From Alviniconcha marisindica (lineage: Eukaryota; Mollusca; Gastropoda; Provannidae), in the NCBI GenBank assembly GCA_018857735.1, contig JABMCL010000660.1, positions 690,001 to 754,000 of the forward strand: a stretch of 64,000 bases of DNA. Direction: 5' to 3'. Shown here piece by piece: positions 1-12,040 of the stretch; the first letter of the stretch is position 1, and the number at the start of each line of letters is the position of its first letter. The notes under the pieces were generated by a model. That model saw only the letters and a list, made by a program, of their open reading frames with translations. It had not been told where the DNA came from and did not search any database. The translations under genes and the position numbers were made by a program.

Positions 1-969
1 ACGATGAAGTTTGACGGTGATGTACCACCACAAAGCAATGGCTGGACAAAGAAGGAAAGGGCAAGTGGGAGGTGGGGGGGGGGGGGGGGGGGGGGGGGAG
101 AACTAATATGTCAAAAACAAAAGCAAACCCGTTCACAGAGTCAAGCTAATCGGGTGGGAACCGACATGAGAGGTCCAACCCTGGAACTACACCACATGGA
201 AACCATGGTGGTTTCACCGAGAGGCATGTCCATCCAGGACGTGGCCCATCGAGCTTATTAATCGCTGCATGGCCCGGAAGGGGCACGAGAAGGAAAACGC
301 TGCCCAGGCACACAGAGAAAGAAAACAATGAGATATCCACGCTCTCGCCAGGCAAGCTGATCCGGTGGGAAGTGACCAACTGGTCCTGACCCCTGAAAGC
401 CGTTTCGTGTTTGGATAGAAATCGAAGTTCGATAGGTAAGCTAACCTCTGGCCGAGGTCCTGCCCGGGGCTTGTAGAGTAGAAGGCGCGATGCAGGCAGA
501 CCAGGGCAGCGTCTGGGTCCCTCCCCCCACCCCACTTCCAGCTTCCGTCGTCTTTTTATGTGGGGTATATACCGCACACGACGATCGATGTCATACACTA
601 TTAACAGATGGAGTGCTGCGTTCTGAACGTGTGTGTTCATAATCTCCCAGATGATATACGACTCTCTCCTTCTTTCTGCGTGCGTGCGTGTGTGTGTGTG
701 TGTGTGGTGGGGGGGGGGGGGGGGGGGGGGGGTATGCGTGTGTGTTTGTGTATGTGTGTGTTCTTTGTCTCTGACATTTATTAGAGACCACGAAACCTCA
801 TTTTAATCCCAGGACCCTTTCAGGTAACAATTAGAAAGAGTGAGAGTTTATACATATTTTTCACAAACCTTAAGGATCTTGAACGTTTCAAAATCACACA
901 TTGGGCTCTACCATCAACAACACACGGACAACAAAGAGCACTGAACCAAGCATTCAATTAAACATTTTA
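1..969. other. Non-coding interval with two G-rich tracts
   Basis: A run of 25 G lies at 74-98, and a (TGCG)n(TG)n tract followed by about 24 G lies at 680-732. A 164-codon open frame on the minus strand (146-640) shows no domain and no splice context. From 733 the sequence turns AT-rich with nothing recognised. Confidence 0.6.
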
Positions 970-1275
970 AAAACAAAACATTCAGTTAATCTAAACAGAA
1001 AGTCAACAGAAAGAGTCTGGAACTGATCTTAATTATTGTTCAACTTGCAAAATAAGTCCCTGCAATTTCCATACTGTTCAACTTTCAAGAGAAGGCGTCT
1101 GAAATTGATCAAAACTGTTCAACATTCAGTTTAAAGTGCTTGTACTTAAATCTAACCGTTCAGTTATAACTTTAAAGTGTAATTCATCCAGGCTGTTCAA
1201 CCTTTAATTAGTGTGTTTGTAATTAAACGAAGCTGTTCAATTTTCAACAGAAAGCGCCTGCAGTGCAGCTGCTAC
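970..1275 (+). repeat. Diverged ~40-bp minisatellite
   Basis: Units beginning with CTGTTCAAC-like sequence recur at about 1039, 1075, 1117, 1158, 1193 and 1233, that is every 35-42 bases. Each continues with TTTCAA..AGAAAG(C/T)G and CTGTAATTA-like sequence. A weaker copy starts near 990. It is AT-rich and diverged, so the array is old. Confidence 0.7.
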
Positions 1276-1977
1276 ACAGATTGACAATCCGAAAACCAAT
1301 GCTTCCTTCTCCTGCAGACCACTGTTACAAAACACTCGTAGCCGGACCTCGGTTTAAGCTGGTTGTGTTTGACTACTGACCACAATGAACCCCACCTCCG
1401 GCAAACACACACGCTGCTGCCAGTCCTGGTTATATACTCCTGGGTATCCAGTAGCTGACCATGGTTCCTTCTCGTAATAATAACATGCCAGGCTGCGACC
1501 TCTTCCTCTTTTGCTTAAATTTTTAAAGCAGTTAATTTGTTCGCTTCTGTGTTTATCGACAAACGAGGGAGTTAATTAGCGTTCGAAAGACGTCACAAAA
1601 CACAACAAAGACTTGGGTCGCCTACGGTAACTCTCACCTGGCATGCGAGTAAATACAAGGTACATAAACTCCACCAGAGGCACACCTCAAATATTATATC
1701 CAACACAACATTGTTCTACAGATTGTCCGTAATAGGCTTTTTAACATCTCGAGGACATTAAGCAAAATGTATGTAATGTGCATTTCAAATCATCCCTTTG
1801 TTGAAAACTTACCTTAAAAACTAAACAACAACATCAACAATCTATTGACACCTTCAATGCTTCCTCTGAATGTGCAACAAGAGACATCCAGGATCGAGGT
1901 GCATCACTTTCACTTTTAAAGACTGACTCGATCCAGGATTATTATTCCTTCGTTCGAAACATTTGATAACGCTGATG
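1276..1977. other. Non-coding interval
   Basis: Apart from the family B copy at 1636-1680, nothing is recognised. There is no open frame of note on either strand. Confidence 0.5.
1636..1680 (+). repeat. Interspersed family B, left-end copy 1
   Basis: CCTGGCATGCGAGTAAATAC followed by AAGGTACATAAACTCCACCA is nearly identical to 8625-8670 (CCTGGCATGCGGGTAAAATAC and so on). The two sites are 7 kb apart and have unrelated flanks, so this is a dispersed repeat. The family's nature is unknown. Confidence 0.7.
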
Positions 1978-1985
1978 CACACACA

Positions 1986-2029
<44 letters not shown>
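1978..2029 (+). repeat. (CA)n microsatellite
   Basis: About 24 CA units with one early interruption (CACAAACAC). Confidence 0.95.
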
Positions 2030-3461
2030 ACACGAATGAACAGGAATTGTGTAGATTTGTGTACGCACCCTGGGCAGAGGTTTTCCTTCGGGTGGCAGGC
2101 ATTGCAGTTCTACTGTAGTTTCCACAGAAACGCGAGTACTCATGGGTATCCTTTGGAACCGTCTTTTCAGGTCTGCACACAGAAAAACACACAGGCATAT
2201 GAAAAGAAACCCTATTCAGTGAAGGACATGGAAGTCATACAGTTCTTGGATTTTTACCTTCAACCGCAAGGGGTCACATCAGGAAGGAAGTTGGTTGTTT
2301 ACGCCATGACGGTTATATCAGGACGATGGTCACCTCAGGACGAATCACATTCAAAACTCCACACAAAACAGAACCGCGTAAAATAAAAATGGAGAACTAT
2401 GCAACAACACAGATTACGAGGTGTACAATATTACTTCTGCGTTAACGTGATGATAAATGTTAAAAGAGATGATGAGAAAGAACACAGTGGGGGTCACCCG
2501 GTATATGCAACCGTACTTCAACAAAAGGATTCGAAAGGGTAAGAGGATTACGTGTGTGACCGTTTCATTTACACGCTACATGGGCAGCCACACTCCGTCT
2601 TCCGAGGACATGACAATGACAGCGCGGATTACAGTCGAAGAAGACGGGGGTTGGAAACAGGATTCCGGGAGGTTTCCGGGAGTAAAGTGGAACTGGACCA
2701 GTATTAAAGGGGACATGAGAAGAGCTGCTGAGCGCAAGTCTGTGTTCGATCATCCCAGTGGCAGATTACAGGAAAGACGCGGCATCATCTTCACTTTGTC
2801 CTGCTGCTGACTACGACAGATCGAAAAGCTCCACCGCTGAGGCTCAGTTGGGTGGGTGGCCGGGTGGGGGGTTGGGGTGGAGGGTACTTGAATACCGGAG
2901 CAAACAAGAACGCTGGGAATGTCATGTTTGTTGACGAAGTCGCGAACACAAACAATGCACCGTTCGGAGTGTTTCCAGCAAAGTGCTCCGACAGCAAGAT
3001 GTGTGGTTCCACGACATACGTATGTACAACTAAAAGCGACCCCAGGATGTGAGGTCACTAGTGTAAACGCATTTTGTTTACCAACACACTGGGTACCACT
3101 AGCACAGGGCACGGTGACACAATGACCGACACCGCACAACTTCGCACTAATCTAACAGCTTTCCCTTGTACCTACGTCAGCCCCAACACCCTCACCCTCT
3201 AACCCAAAGACCCATAACCTCCAATATTTACCTCCACCACCCCCACCCAACACAAACGTCTGAGGTAGATATATGGCTTGTCTTTGTGTGATTACACCCT
3301 CTCAGCACTGGCCGTCTGGTACCCGAGTGGACTAACTGTTCCATAACTACTCACGCAAGTCATAACACGAGCTGCAGCGGCGTTTGATCGCTTACGTGTC
3401 TACAATTCTCTCCCTTTCGTGTGCACTGCTTTCCCTTTACATTACACGTGGGTCTTCTCCC

Positions 3462-3468
<7 letters not shown>
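2030..3468. other. Non-coding interval
   Basis: Several open frames of 60-130 codons occur on both strands (for example minus 2750-3139) but none shows a domain, signal peptide or splice pairing. A G/T-rich stretch lies at 2850-2882 and a C-rich stretch at 3180-3250. Confidence 0.5.
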
Positions 3469-3555
<87 letters not shown>

Positions 3556-3586
3556 GCACGCACGCACGCACGCACACACAGACACA
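3469..3586 (+). repeat. Compound (CT)n(CA)n(CGCA)n microsatellite
   Basis: An uninterrupted CT run (3469-3533) passes into CA and then CGCA units. It yields spurious Ser-Leu and His-Thr open frames on both strands. Confidence 0.95.
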
Positions 3587-5040
3587 TTTTCTCAAACAAG
3601 GCGGAATTACCTGCACGAGGCTTTTAAAAATCTCTCGCGAACTTATCAGACCGAAATGTACAAAAGCATTCCGGGGAGAGAAAACTAAAAAAAGAAGAAA
3701 AAAAGCGGTAAGCAGAGCCAAAAGAAGACTATAATCAGTACTTGGGCAGGCCTACAACAACAATTAACTCCGCCACGACCGGCCCTTCTCGAGTGTTTAA
3801 AGTGCCTGTGACTAGATCCGGAGGTCCGACAGCATCGTGTGGTGTCGAGGGAAGACGACGGGGGGCTGCGAGCATGAGGGTGTTATTGATTCTTGCTTGA
3901 ATGCAACTGCTCGGTCCGGAACGCAGGCGGCAATAACTACAGAAAATAAACATCACTGTCCATGCAGGCACGAGGCAATGGAATGCGGCGGCGAGCGAGT
4001 GCGGCCCACCTTGAAGATACCTTTTACAACCGCGAACAGAAAGCGGCTCTCTGCCGAACATCAAACATTATGACATCTATCAAAAGAACACGAAAACGCG
4101 CGCTAATTCTGGTACCCCGGCGAATAAGAACAAACAAATGTTTAACGGCCGATAAACACAAGAACAACAGAGGCTGCGCCAGTGTTTGTTGACTCGGATA
4201 CAAAAAGCGAGGCAGAAAAAGCTTGTCTTCTCCGCAGCCACCGTTGCAGGAAGGGCAGCGTACAGCGGGACGTGTCCCTCCGTTCCTCTTTTCACACACC
4301 TCAATACATTTGCCTTGGCAACTGGCCTTCCTGTCAGTGTATTTTCTTTGTGTGTATAAAGCAGCACGACCTTTACACAATCATTATCAGGACTCATCTT
4401 CCCCAACTTTATTTGTCGAAACTCTGCCAAACTCGTCCGTGCACAGTGCGCAGTCGACCCATCGACGTATCACATACCACTTCAGACTGACACCTGCTCC
4501 TTGCAGTGATTGCACGAGTGTCGGCCCCAGGTATCCTTCTTGTGGGATAGTCTCGTTACCGCATCTGCCCTGAGCCAGAAATGTCTGACCTTTCCAGGCG
4601 GGGAAAACCTGTGAGCATTCTGTGGATATGAATGGCAATAAACAGGGATATGGATGGAACAAACGATCAGTAGATCATCTGAGAGCTTTTAAGTAGTCCT
4701 CGTGGCCCTGGTAATTGATTTCACAGCGCAGGACATCGGAATCGGACCGTGGGCCCATTTGCTGTGGGCTCGGCGTTTCGGTCCGGGTGTTGAGTGAATG
4801 AAAGGCGGTCAAGTTGCAATTATCAGCTTCCAGTACTCTTATCAACAGTATTTTGAGCGGAACTCTTAAATTCATGAGTGCGGGTTGGACGTACCATCTA
4901 CAGCAATTGTGTTAACAGTTTCAACTTTTAACTGTGCCTGTGAGATAATGGCGTCTCGAATTAAAAACAAAACAAAAAACCTGACAATCACAGCATATTA
5001 CTCATAATTACAAATAATCACATCAACACGAAGCTGCTGT
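3587..5040. other. Non-coding interval
   Basis: Moderately GC-rich between 3740 and 4600, with overlapping open frames of about 100 codons on both strands (minus 4024-4380 and 4080-4430; plus 4223-4573). None resembles a known family, and the two strands are equally open. Confidence 0.5.
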
Positions 5041-5042
5041 GT

Positions 5043-5110
<68 letters not shown>
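5041..5110 (+). repeat. (TG)n microsatellite
   Basis: About 33 TG units after GTGTGG, followed by a purine-rich GACAGACAGACA segment to about 5180. Confidence 0.95.
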
Positions 5111-5112
<2 letters not shown>

Positions 5113-5400
5113 GGACAGAGAGCGTGGGGAGGCAGAGAGAGAAAACAGACCGACCGACAGACAGACACAAACAGAGAGAGTGATGTAGACTTCTGCAATT
5201 TCCTGGCTAGACCCAGTGACAGTGAGCCCTCAACAGGCAATCCCGCAGACACGCTTAGCTAAGCCACAGAAGACCCTGCAATTGCTCTTGCCAGTCTCCT
5301 GATGAGCATACCTTTTTTCTTTTTAAGAACACCCCCCTCCCCCCCATTCCAAACCACACTCCTCCCCCCTCCCCTCCAGAATCCTCTCACACACAAAACG

Positions 5401-5431
<31 letters not shown>

Positions 5432-7215
5432 AGTCTGGCTTTCCCCGAGTCAATTAGTCCCGCTTTTGAACGAACTTCTCTCGGGTTGAGTGTCATCATC
5501 AGTCAGACTTCTCTCAGTTGCAGACGCCTTCTCTTTGAAATCTTCACTTTTAAGATTCGCGGGAAACGAGAACAGGACAAGAAGCACACTCACTTTTGTC
5601 TCTCTTGCATTTGAACCATTCTTTACCTTCAATTACCAAACGTAAACAATATGATAGAAAACGTTTTCCGTGAACATGCAAGGGAAGAAGAAGAAGAAGA
5701 AGAAGAAGAAGATTTTTTAAACGGATCTCTAAAGAGAATTCGGCGGTGACCTAGTGACACACTAGTGACCACGACGTGAGGTCACTAGAACCCATATCTT
5801 TACAGTCCGTTCTCCAAACCATCCTCTCCTATGCAAGACCAGGCGTGCGTGCGTGCGTGCGTGCGTGTGTGTGAAACGAAGATCAGAAGATTCATTAATA
5901 AATCTGCAGATCGATTTTAAACACCCTAGTTGTTGGATTTAAACGGCTTCCACGACTGAAAATCCACTCCTCAATCACACCTGATGTGTTGGGGTCGTCA
6001 AAACCAAGAGTGTTAAACGGCGGCAACGCCTTTCAGGACCAGCGAAAGCACTCACCCGTCCAAACCTCGGTCAGCCCTCGGACTAGTATTTAAACGGACC
6101 GGAAATGAATCCAGCTGCAGAAAATATCTTCGACAAATCTTTCATTGGAGGATTTTCTCCCCCGCCGCCCAGCCTATCCAGGAAAGATCAATGTCTAATT
6201 ATCTGCAGTCGAGTTGTCGACCATCAGCCCATTGATACAGACCGGCCAAGCATTCAGTCACCATTGATCCCGGGGCGGGCGGTTGTTGCTGCTAATTTCA
6301 CTTCTCGTCGCTTCCTTCCCAAGCTGCTAACTTCATCTAGTTACAGGGCTGCGGTGGCCTGATGCCTTCGGGGCTGCGTTACTGTATCGGCGATGGGCCA
6401 AGGTGCTTCTACATGTTGAACCACAGCTGTTGTTGCTGCTGCTTTACTGGCAGTAGCATCAGTTCCTGGCGTAGCGGCGGTGACTGTTTGTTGACCGCTT
6501 GATAATAATAACAATAACAATAATACGTTGTTGTTTTTCAAACTCCGCCAGTTTCTATACGTGCACAACAGTTTAAGACACGGAAGACAAGCGAGAAAAA
6601 GAAGCGAAGACGACGTGTAATAATTACTACTTTCTAAATTTTGACATTCTATTGACAAAACATACAATATAATATTATCCTCTCGGGTTGAACATCGTCA
6701 TCAGCCGTGTTTTTCTCCTAACTCTTCATAATTATTACCAAGACCAAGTAGCTACTGCTATAATTGCTGTTGACAGTCACCTTCATCAGATACCGGATCG
6801 TGAACGGCGGTGTGTGCAAAGTGCACCTGTCAACACCTTGCCCCCTTGGGCGTCAGGCATCACTCTCAGCTCATGGGTTGTATGTCAGTGCGGAACAATA
6901 AATCTAGAATTTAGCAGAACTTGACAAGAGGGCCTTGAGGCAGCTTCACACAAATACCCTTACAGGCCCTCATCTCAGCTGGCGGTGCTCTGTTCTTGTT
7001 CTCCAACTCAAAAACCGCCATCAAGAAACTGAGCTACGGTGTTCGTGTTCTAAAGTCGTAAGACTAGTCAGAAATCGGTTGTTGTTGTTTTTTGCCGACC
7101 CACTTCACACAGCCCAGTCTTTTTGAAGTGCAACAAAGAATCAGACTTGGCTTGCAGCAGTAACTCTTTTCTTTGAAGCTAAACCTTATCCCCAGAACAA
7201 AAGCCGGTGTAGCAG

Positions 7216-7218
<3 letters not shown>
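5111..7218. other. Non-coding interval with small homopurine and homopyrimidine tracts
   Basis: It contains a C-rich stretch (5329-5375), a 28-A run (5401-5428), (GAA)n at 5686-5711 and (GCGT)n at 5845-5872. No exon or interspersed family is recognised in 5880-7200. Confidence 0.55.
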
Positions 7219-7264
<46 letters not shown>

Positions 7265-7290
7265 GAAGAGAGAGAGAGGAGAGAGAAGAG

Positions 7291-7361
<71 letters not shown>
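7219..7361 (+). repeat. (GA)n microsatellite with G-tract interruption
   Basis: A GA repeat over about 140 bases, broken by a run of about 11 G at 7254-7265 and by GGAGAG variants. Confidence 0.95.
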
Positions 7362-7365
<4 letters not shown>

Positions 7366-7404
7366 AAAGAAAAGCAGTTAAGTACTGGGCCTGAAAGCTG
7401 CGGA

Positions 7405-7451
7405 GAATTGATCGTTGAGGTCAGCCCCGCAGGACGAGGGTGGAAAGCCGT
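7405..7451 (+). repeat. Interspersed family B, right-end copy
   Basis: ATTGATCGTTGAGGTCAGC followed by CCGCAGGACGAGGGTGGAAAGCCGT matches 8695-8740 with very few differences. The left half of the family is absent here. Confidence 0.75.
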
Positions 7452-8622
7452 CTCCCCTTCCGACTGTCAGTCGGCGGTCCCGCGGGTCCCCTGCGCTCAT
7501 CGCCTTCATTGAATCAGGCCCCCGGAGGAGCCCTCCACTTCACGTACCTACATCAACAGCGCCTCCAGCTGATCGATTCGCAAAGAGCGGTGCGAACGCC
7601 TTGATGAAGAGATCCTCTCCTCTGGGAAGTATCCTTCCTTCGGCAAACAAAGCTCGACAGGGCGATGCTAAAATACGGAACCAATCCAATTGCTGCACAT
7701 TTTGCCTACAAGGAACCAATTCGTTCCCGGCTCGGTAGTGTGGGCTTAACGTGCTGCGACAGATGCGAGAACCCCAACGAAAGGAAAAGGCAATGGATGG
7801 GGCAAGAGCGTGAAAGGTTCGCTTTTAAACACCGAAGGAAAAGGGGAGGAAGCACATTGTCACCTGATCGGATCAGAGCCATGGAACCGTCCATCAATAA
7901 GGCGTCGATGAGGACAAACAGCCAGCAGTGCAATTGTATTGGGCCGGGGTCTCTTTCTTTTTTCTTTTTTTATCATTGGGCAGGGGAGTGGGATCAGAGA
8001 AGCGGAGTTGTCGTGCCGCTCGCCTCGCGCTGCTGAGGGTGATTGATTCTCGGGGCCGACCGTGTGCCAGATCAGACTAAATGCCAGAAAATCACATCTC
8101 GACCCAACTAATCATGTCTCCGGACCCCCAGCCCCTACCCCGTCACCCGCGATCCGCCAGATCCACAGGCAGGCAGGCGATGGGGAAAGGGAGACTGCAA
8201 TAAGTCAGAGAGTGGAGGAGTGAGTGCAAATGCAGTGCTTCCCAGAAAGAAACGGCCGATTCTGTGATACATATATTACAATGAGTGTCTGCAGCAGCTA
8301 CGCCGAATGGCCGATCAATTTGCTTCATTGCTTTCAATCTCCGGAAGTACTGAGGGCCTAGTCGCTTTTCTCCAATAAGCACTTCATGCTGCTGTTTTTC
8401 AATGACATGGTTCATGTTAAATGGTGAGTACAAGCCCAAACGCATGGATGACATACATAGGATGGTCTGCGTGTGTACAACATGCATGCAAACTGTGCTA
8501 AGAAATAAGAGTTAGTGATTTCAAGTTTCAGAAACTAAAATTTGAGACCTAAATACATCTGTGTTACTGGCATAAGCAGAGTTTTGCTCTGCACCTTTCG
8601 TCAGTCAGCCAATATAATCATG
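7452..8622. other. Non-coding interval
   Basis: GC-moderate; open frames up to 123 codons (plus 7665-8036) and 114 codons (minus 8143-8487) lack any recognisable domain. A GGCAGGCAGGC stretch lies near 8165. Confidence 0.5.
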
Positions 8623-8765
8623 TAACCTGGCATGCGGGTAAAATACAAAGTACATAAACTCCACCAAAACTCCTAAAAAGAAATCTGGATCTGGATTGAT
8701 CGTTGAGGTCAGCTCCACAGGACGAGGGTGGAAAGCCGTTGACACCGTCAGTGACAGGACCATTT
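8623..8765 (+). repeat. Interspersed family B, longest copy
   Basis: This copy holds both halves: the CCTGGCATGCGGG..CATAAACTCCACCA left part shared with 1636-1680 and the GATCGTTGAGGTCAGCTCC right part shared with 7405-7451. It continues into GTTGACACCGTCAGTGACAG. It shows that the two shorter sites are pieces of one element. No coding capacity or terminal structure can be assigned. Confidence 0.7.
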
Positions 8766-9377
8766 CTGGCATATACGTCAACGGGGGAAACAAAAATGGG
8801 GAGAGCACAAATTATCCCCCCAAAAGTCAAATGTTAAATAACGGCTAAAACAGTCGGTTCTGTTTAGTTTCGGTCATGAGTCGAGAGGAGGTCTTTAAAT
8901 TCCTCATTCGGCTCGGCAGAGACTGGATTCATCCGGGCTGTTTCAGTCTTTCACACTGTCACAGTCCTGGGGAGGAAACTGTTTTTGTACTCGTCTGTCT
9001 TTCCACGTTCAACTTCAGAGTCGTGCGAGTTGTTTCTTACGAACTGTGCTTCAGTGTTCTGGTTCTTGTGGCCTTTGATGGTACTTGGTCTGAGAGGCCT
9101 GTGTCTACATCTGTCATCCCCCAACCCCCACCTCCGCCCACCACCCACCTCCGAAGAAGAAGAAGAAAAGAGCCTTCACGTCTGTGTTCTTCCGAGGCCG
9201 GACTGTAGTGACAAATGGTGTGTATCCTGACCAAGACACCGCGACAAGCTGAGTGTCTTTACAACACGCCTTCCCTATCAGCTTCCTCACACCAGCCACA
9301 CGTCGCTGAACGCTGCCCTGAGAGCGCCACTGCTTCATCTGGAGGTGGACCCTTCACTTCCACCTTGCCACGCGCGA
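8766..9377. other. Non-coding interval
   Basis: A C-rich segment followed by GAAGAAGAAGAA occurs at 9119-9170. Open frames on both strands (plus 8876-9208, minus 8951-9148) have no recognised domain. Confidence 0.5.
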
Positions 9378-9676
9378 GTCGCTTTGGCCTGGCGGTAAGG
9401 CGTTAGGCTGGTGAGCAGAAGGATCTAGGTTCGATTCCGCTTCGGCTCTCCTTTATCTTCAAAATGTGCTTATGGACATTGTCTTGTAACGGTGCCCTCA
9501 CATTTAATGAAACATTAAAATGGCTGACAGCACTTTCTACCCTAGTGCAGAAATCCTGGAGGTGACAGTGTAGTGTTAGGTATAGTCTCCCTCTTCTCGT
9601 ACCTCCTGGGATCTCGGTCCCCGCCAGTACCTCGCCGGAGACAACTCGGCGTTAAACAAGTTTAACCAAACCAAAC
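9378..9676 (+). mobile_element. tRNA-derived SINE, near-complete copy
   Basis: The 5' head resembles an RNA polymerase III internal promoter: an A-box-like TTGGCCTGGCGGTAAGGCG at 9384-9402 and a perfect B-box GGTTCGATTCC at 9428-9438. The body runs through GACATTGTCTTGTAACGG and GACAGTGTAGTGTTAGG to a conserved end CCGCCAGTACCTCGCCGGAG..CGGCGTTAAAC, then an (ACCAA)-like tail. The same body is found at 44749-45170, which confirms a dispersed family. tRNA-derived SINEs move using LINE reverse transcriptase. The intact promoter boxes suggest this copy is the younger of the two. Confidence 0.8.
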
Positions 9677-9910
9677 CTTGCCAAGCGCCGTCGTGATCAG
9701 TCTTCGCTGCTGAGAGTGTAGAAAGTACTATGCAGTCTTCGCAGCCCGGCTGGCTGCCCATTTTTCCTCACCGGTTATTGCGAGTGGCGGGACTGGTTTG
9801 AGTGTGAATTAAGATTACTGTCTGCAAGAAATCAAGAACTTCGGGGCTGGGCCGCGATGGAGGAGAACTGAGTGAGGTCCCCAACACCCAACCCCCACCC
9901 CCACCCGTAC
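9677..9910. other. Spacer between SINE and minisatellite
   Basis: Nothing recognised except a C/A-rich segment near 9885-9910. Confidence 0.5.
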
Positions 9911-10175
9911 TGACGTTACATAACCCCTTCCTTGTCGAAGATTCTCTACCGTTGCTGTATTTATTTATTTATTCTTTTAACTTGTACTTGGTAGTTGAGT
10001 TTTCACCGCTGACGTTCCATAACCCCTTCCTTGTCGAAGATTCTCTACTGTTGCTGTATTCTTTTGTAACTTGTGCTTGGTAGTTGAATTTTCACCGCTG
10101 ACGTTACATAACCCCTTCCTTGTCGAAGATTCTGTACCGTTGGTGTAATTTTCTGTAACTTGTACTTAGTAGTAG
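9911..10175 (+). repeat. ~90-bp minisatellite, three units
   Basis: CTGACGTTACATAACCCC, TTCCTTGTCGAAGATTCT and CTTGTACTTGGTAGTTGA recur in order in three units starting at about 9911, 10009 and 10097. Unit length differs because of a TATT repeat in the first. The units are 85-95 percent alike by eye. Confidence 0.85.
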
Positions 10176-11030
10176 TTTATTTTTTATTTGTTTACGCCCA
10201 GGGAAAGTCATTTCGAAGAACAGCCTCGACTACGACAAGTGACTGTCAAAGTGCCCCTCCCCCTCTGGCATCCCTCACCCCTCACCCCCTTCCCGCCCCC
10301 GCCACACAAAAGAGACCCATTACCGCTCGGAATGCCCTTTTTAAGAAGTTTACTCCACCTGAGAATGCACGAGATGTCTGCATTGAAGCCAAAGATCATA
10401 ATTATGACGTCCTAGGGGTAAATGGGAAGCACGTTGCTAAGGTCATCACAAATTGCGACGTCTTGAGGGCGGAGAGTGAATGGAGCAAGACAGTGGCGAC
10501 AAAAGCGACGGTATCAGTGGATCGGACCGTCTGCCAGCCGTGTGTAGACATAGAGAACCCACTGTTTCCTGTCAAGCTGTCAAGGTTCTATGACACCGTC
10601 ATTCTCTAGAACGAAAGGGAGCTCGGTGTCATTGCGGAGTACGGAGTTAACGCTGTTCAGCATAAACAGACAACTCGTTTCTTAGCGTCAAAACCATCGT
10701 GAAGCCATGCCATGTTTCTACGACAAAATTCAATCACCGGCACGATCTCTTGCATTGGTCTGGTTAATGCAGCTTGTGTCTCAAAGATACACACGGAGAC
10801 CCCTTAGTTGATGCATCCAGTGCCCCCCCTCCCCCCCCCCACCCCACCCCTGACACCCACCCACCCCGACCACCCCAGCCACACAAAGAAACCTCTTACC
10901 GTTTGGATGACATCAGCTATCTCTACAAACAGATGCACAACGCAGGCTTGGATAACTAAAACAAACACCGAGATAGAAGAATCATGAAAAAAAGCGTCAA
11001 CTCATTTGTGTTTAACTGTTTATCACTTGG
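10176..11030. other. Non-coding interval with one unassigned open frame
   Basis: A plus-strand frame 10160-10609 (149 codons) starts inside the minisatellite. Its last ~95 codons (from ITARNALFKKFTPPENA) look less biased than repeat translations, but they match nothing I know and have no splice support. A C-rich tract lies at 10825-10875. Confidence 0.4.

Positions 11031-11097
<67 letters not shown>
11031..11097 (+). repeat. (GA)n microsatellite
   Basis: Imperfect GA repeat ending in six G. Confidence 0.95.
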
Positions 11098-11100
<3 letters not shown>

Positions 11101-11734
11101 ATATTATAATAAGACTATCGGGAGCAATTATCTCAAATGCTTTCAAAATCGGTTCAAAGCGCCGCAAGGCTGACATTTTTGAAACCCTCTATTAATGGGT
11201 AAGCATCCGCTTCCTGTGCATATGACCACAGTTCTATTGCATTTACTGTACAGAAATATGCTCGATGATAATAGGGTTGAGATCTTTCCAAGTACGGGAT
11301 AATAAGAGATGAGAAAATAATCCGGAGTGCTCCGAGAATGGCCCCGGCATCCAGTCGGAACATCGGTTGTTGGTTTCTCTTTTCTTTGACGTAACTATCT
11401 TGAACAAACAAACGAAAATAAATATAAATAAATCCCTATTTAAAAAATAATTAATTAATAATTAATTACTATTATTGATTTTTTTAAACAATTTTTTTGG
11501 GGGTCTAATATCACCTTGCTGTGAAAAGACATCAAAGAAAACACTGACTGATATGACAGCCAGCAAATGTATGTAGTAAACTGTCATCGGGCAATGCTGC
11601 AAATAAGTTTCCACATTTTGCATTGTCCAGTCAGTTTCCTGTGTAAATTTTTTGGTTGTGAGCATAATAAAAATGTGTTTATACCAACATCGGTACCACA
11701 CACCTTTAGGGGGAAAAAGCCACCAGTGCTAACC
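11098..11734. other. AT-rich non-coding interval, possible SINE body
   Basis: Lies directly downstream (minus sense) of the tRNA-like head at 11735-11823 and may include its body, but no second copy in the window defines it. A TTAATTAATTAATTA-type stretch lies at 11449-11466. Confidence 0.4.
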
Positions 11735-11823
11735 CTAATGGGATTCGAACTCAACCCTCTGAGCCAGTAATAAGATTCGCTTGATCAGAACGCGCCGGCT
11801 CTAACCAGCTGAAATACTAGCCC
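11735..11823 (-). mobile_element. tRNA-like head of a SINE, second family
   Basis: On the minus strand the sequence starts GGGCTAGTATTTCAGCTGG, followed by TTAGAGC (A-box-like, 11800-11816). After about 50 bases comes GAGTTCGAATCCC (B-box, 11739-11752). The layout and spacing are those of a tRNA, but the arms do not fold into a clean cloverleaf and the sequence continues without a tRNA 3' end. I call it a SINE promoter rather than a functional tRNA. It differs from the SINE at 9378. Confidence 0.65.
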
Positions 11824-11958
11824 ATGCAAAATATGATCAATACCAGATTGCAAAGTATACTAGTCTTGAATCTTCTTGCTTCACTTTAACTGCGAAGCGA
11901 AATATTCTGCAATATGAAATTCCATGAGAAAAAAACCCAAACCAAACAACAAAAACAC

Positions 11959-11961
<3 letters not shown>

Positions 11962-12038
<77 letters not shown>
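11962..12038 (+). repeat. (CA)n microsatellite
   Basis: About 37 uninterrupted CA units. Confidence 0.97.

Positions 12039-12040
<2 letters not shown>

Noticed and set aside
10160..10609. 149-codon plus-strand open frame
   Set aside because: Starts inside a minisatellite. The C-terminal part is less biased but matches no family I know and lacks splice signals or a partner exon.
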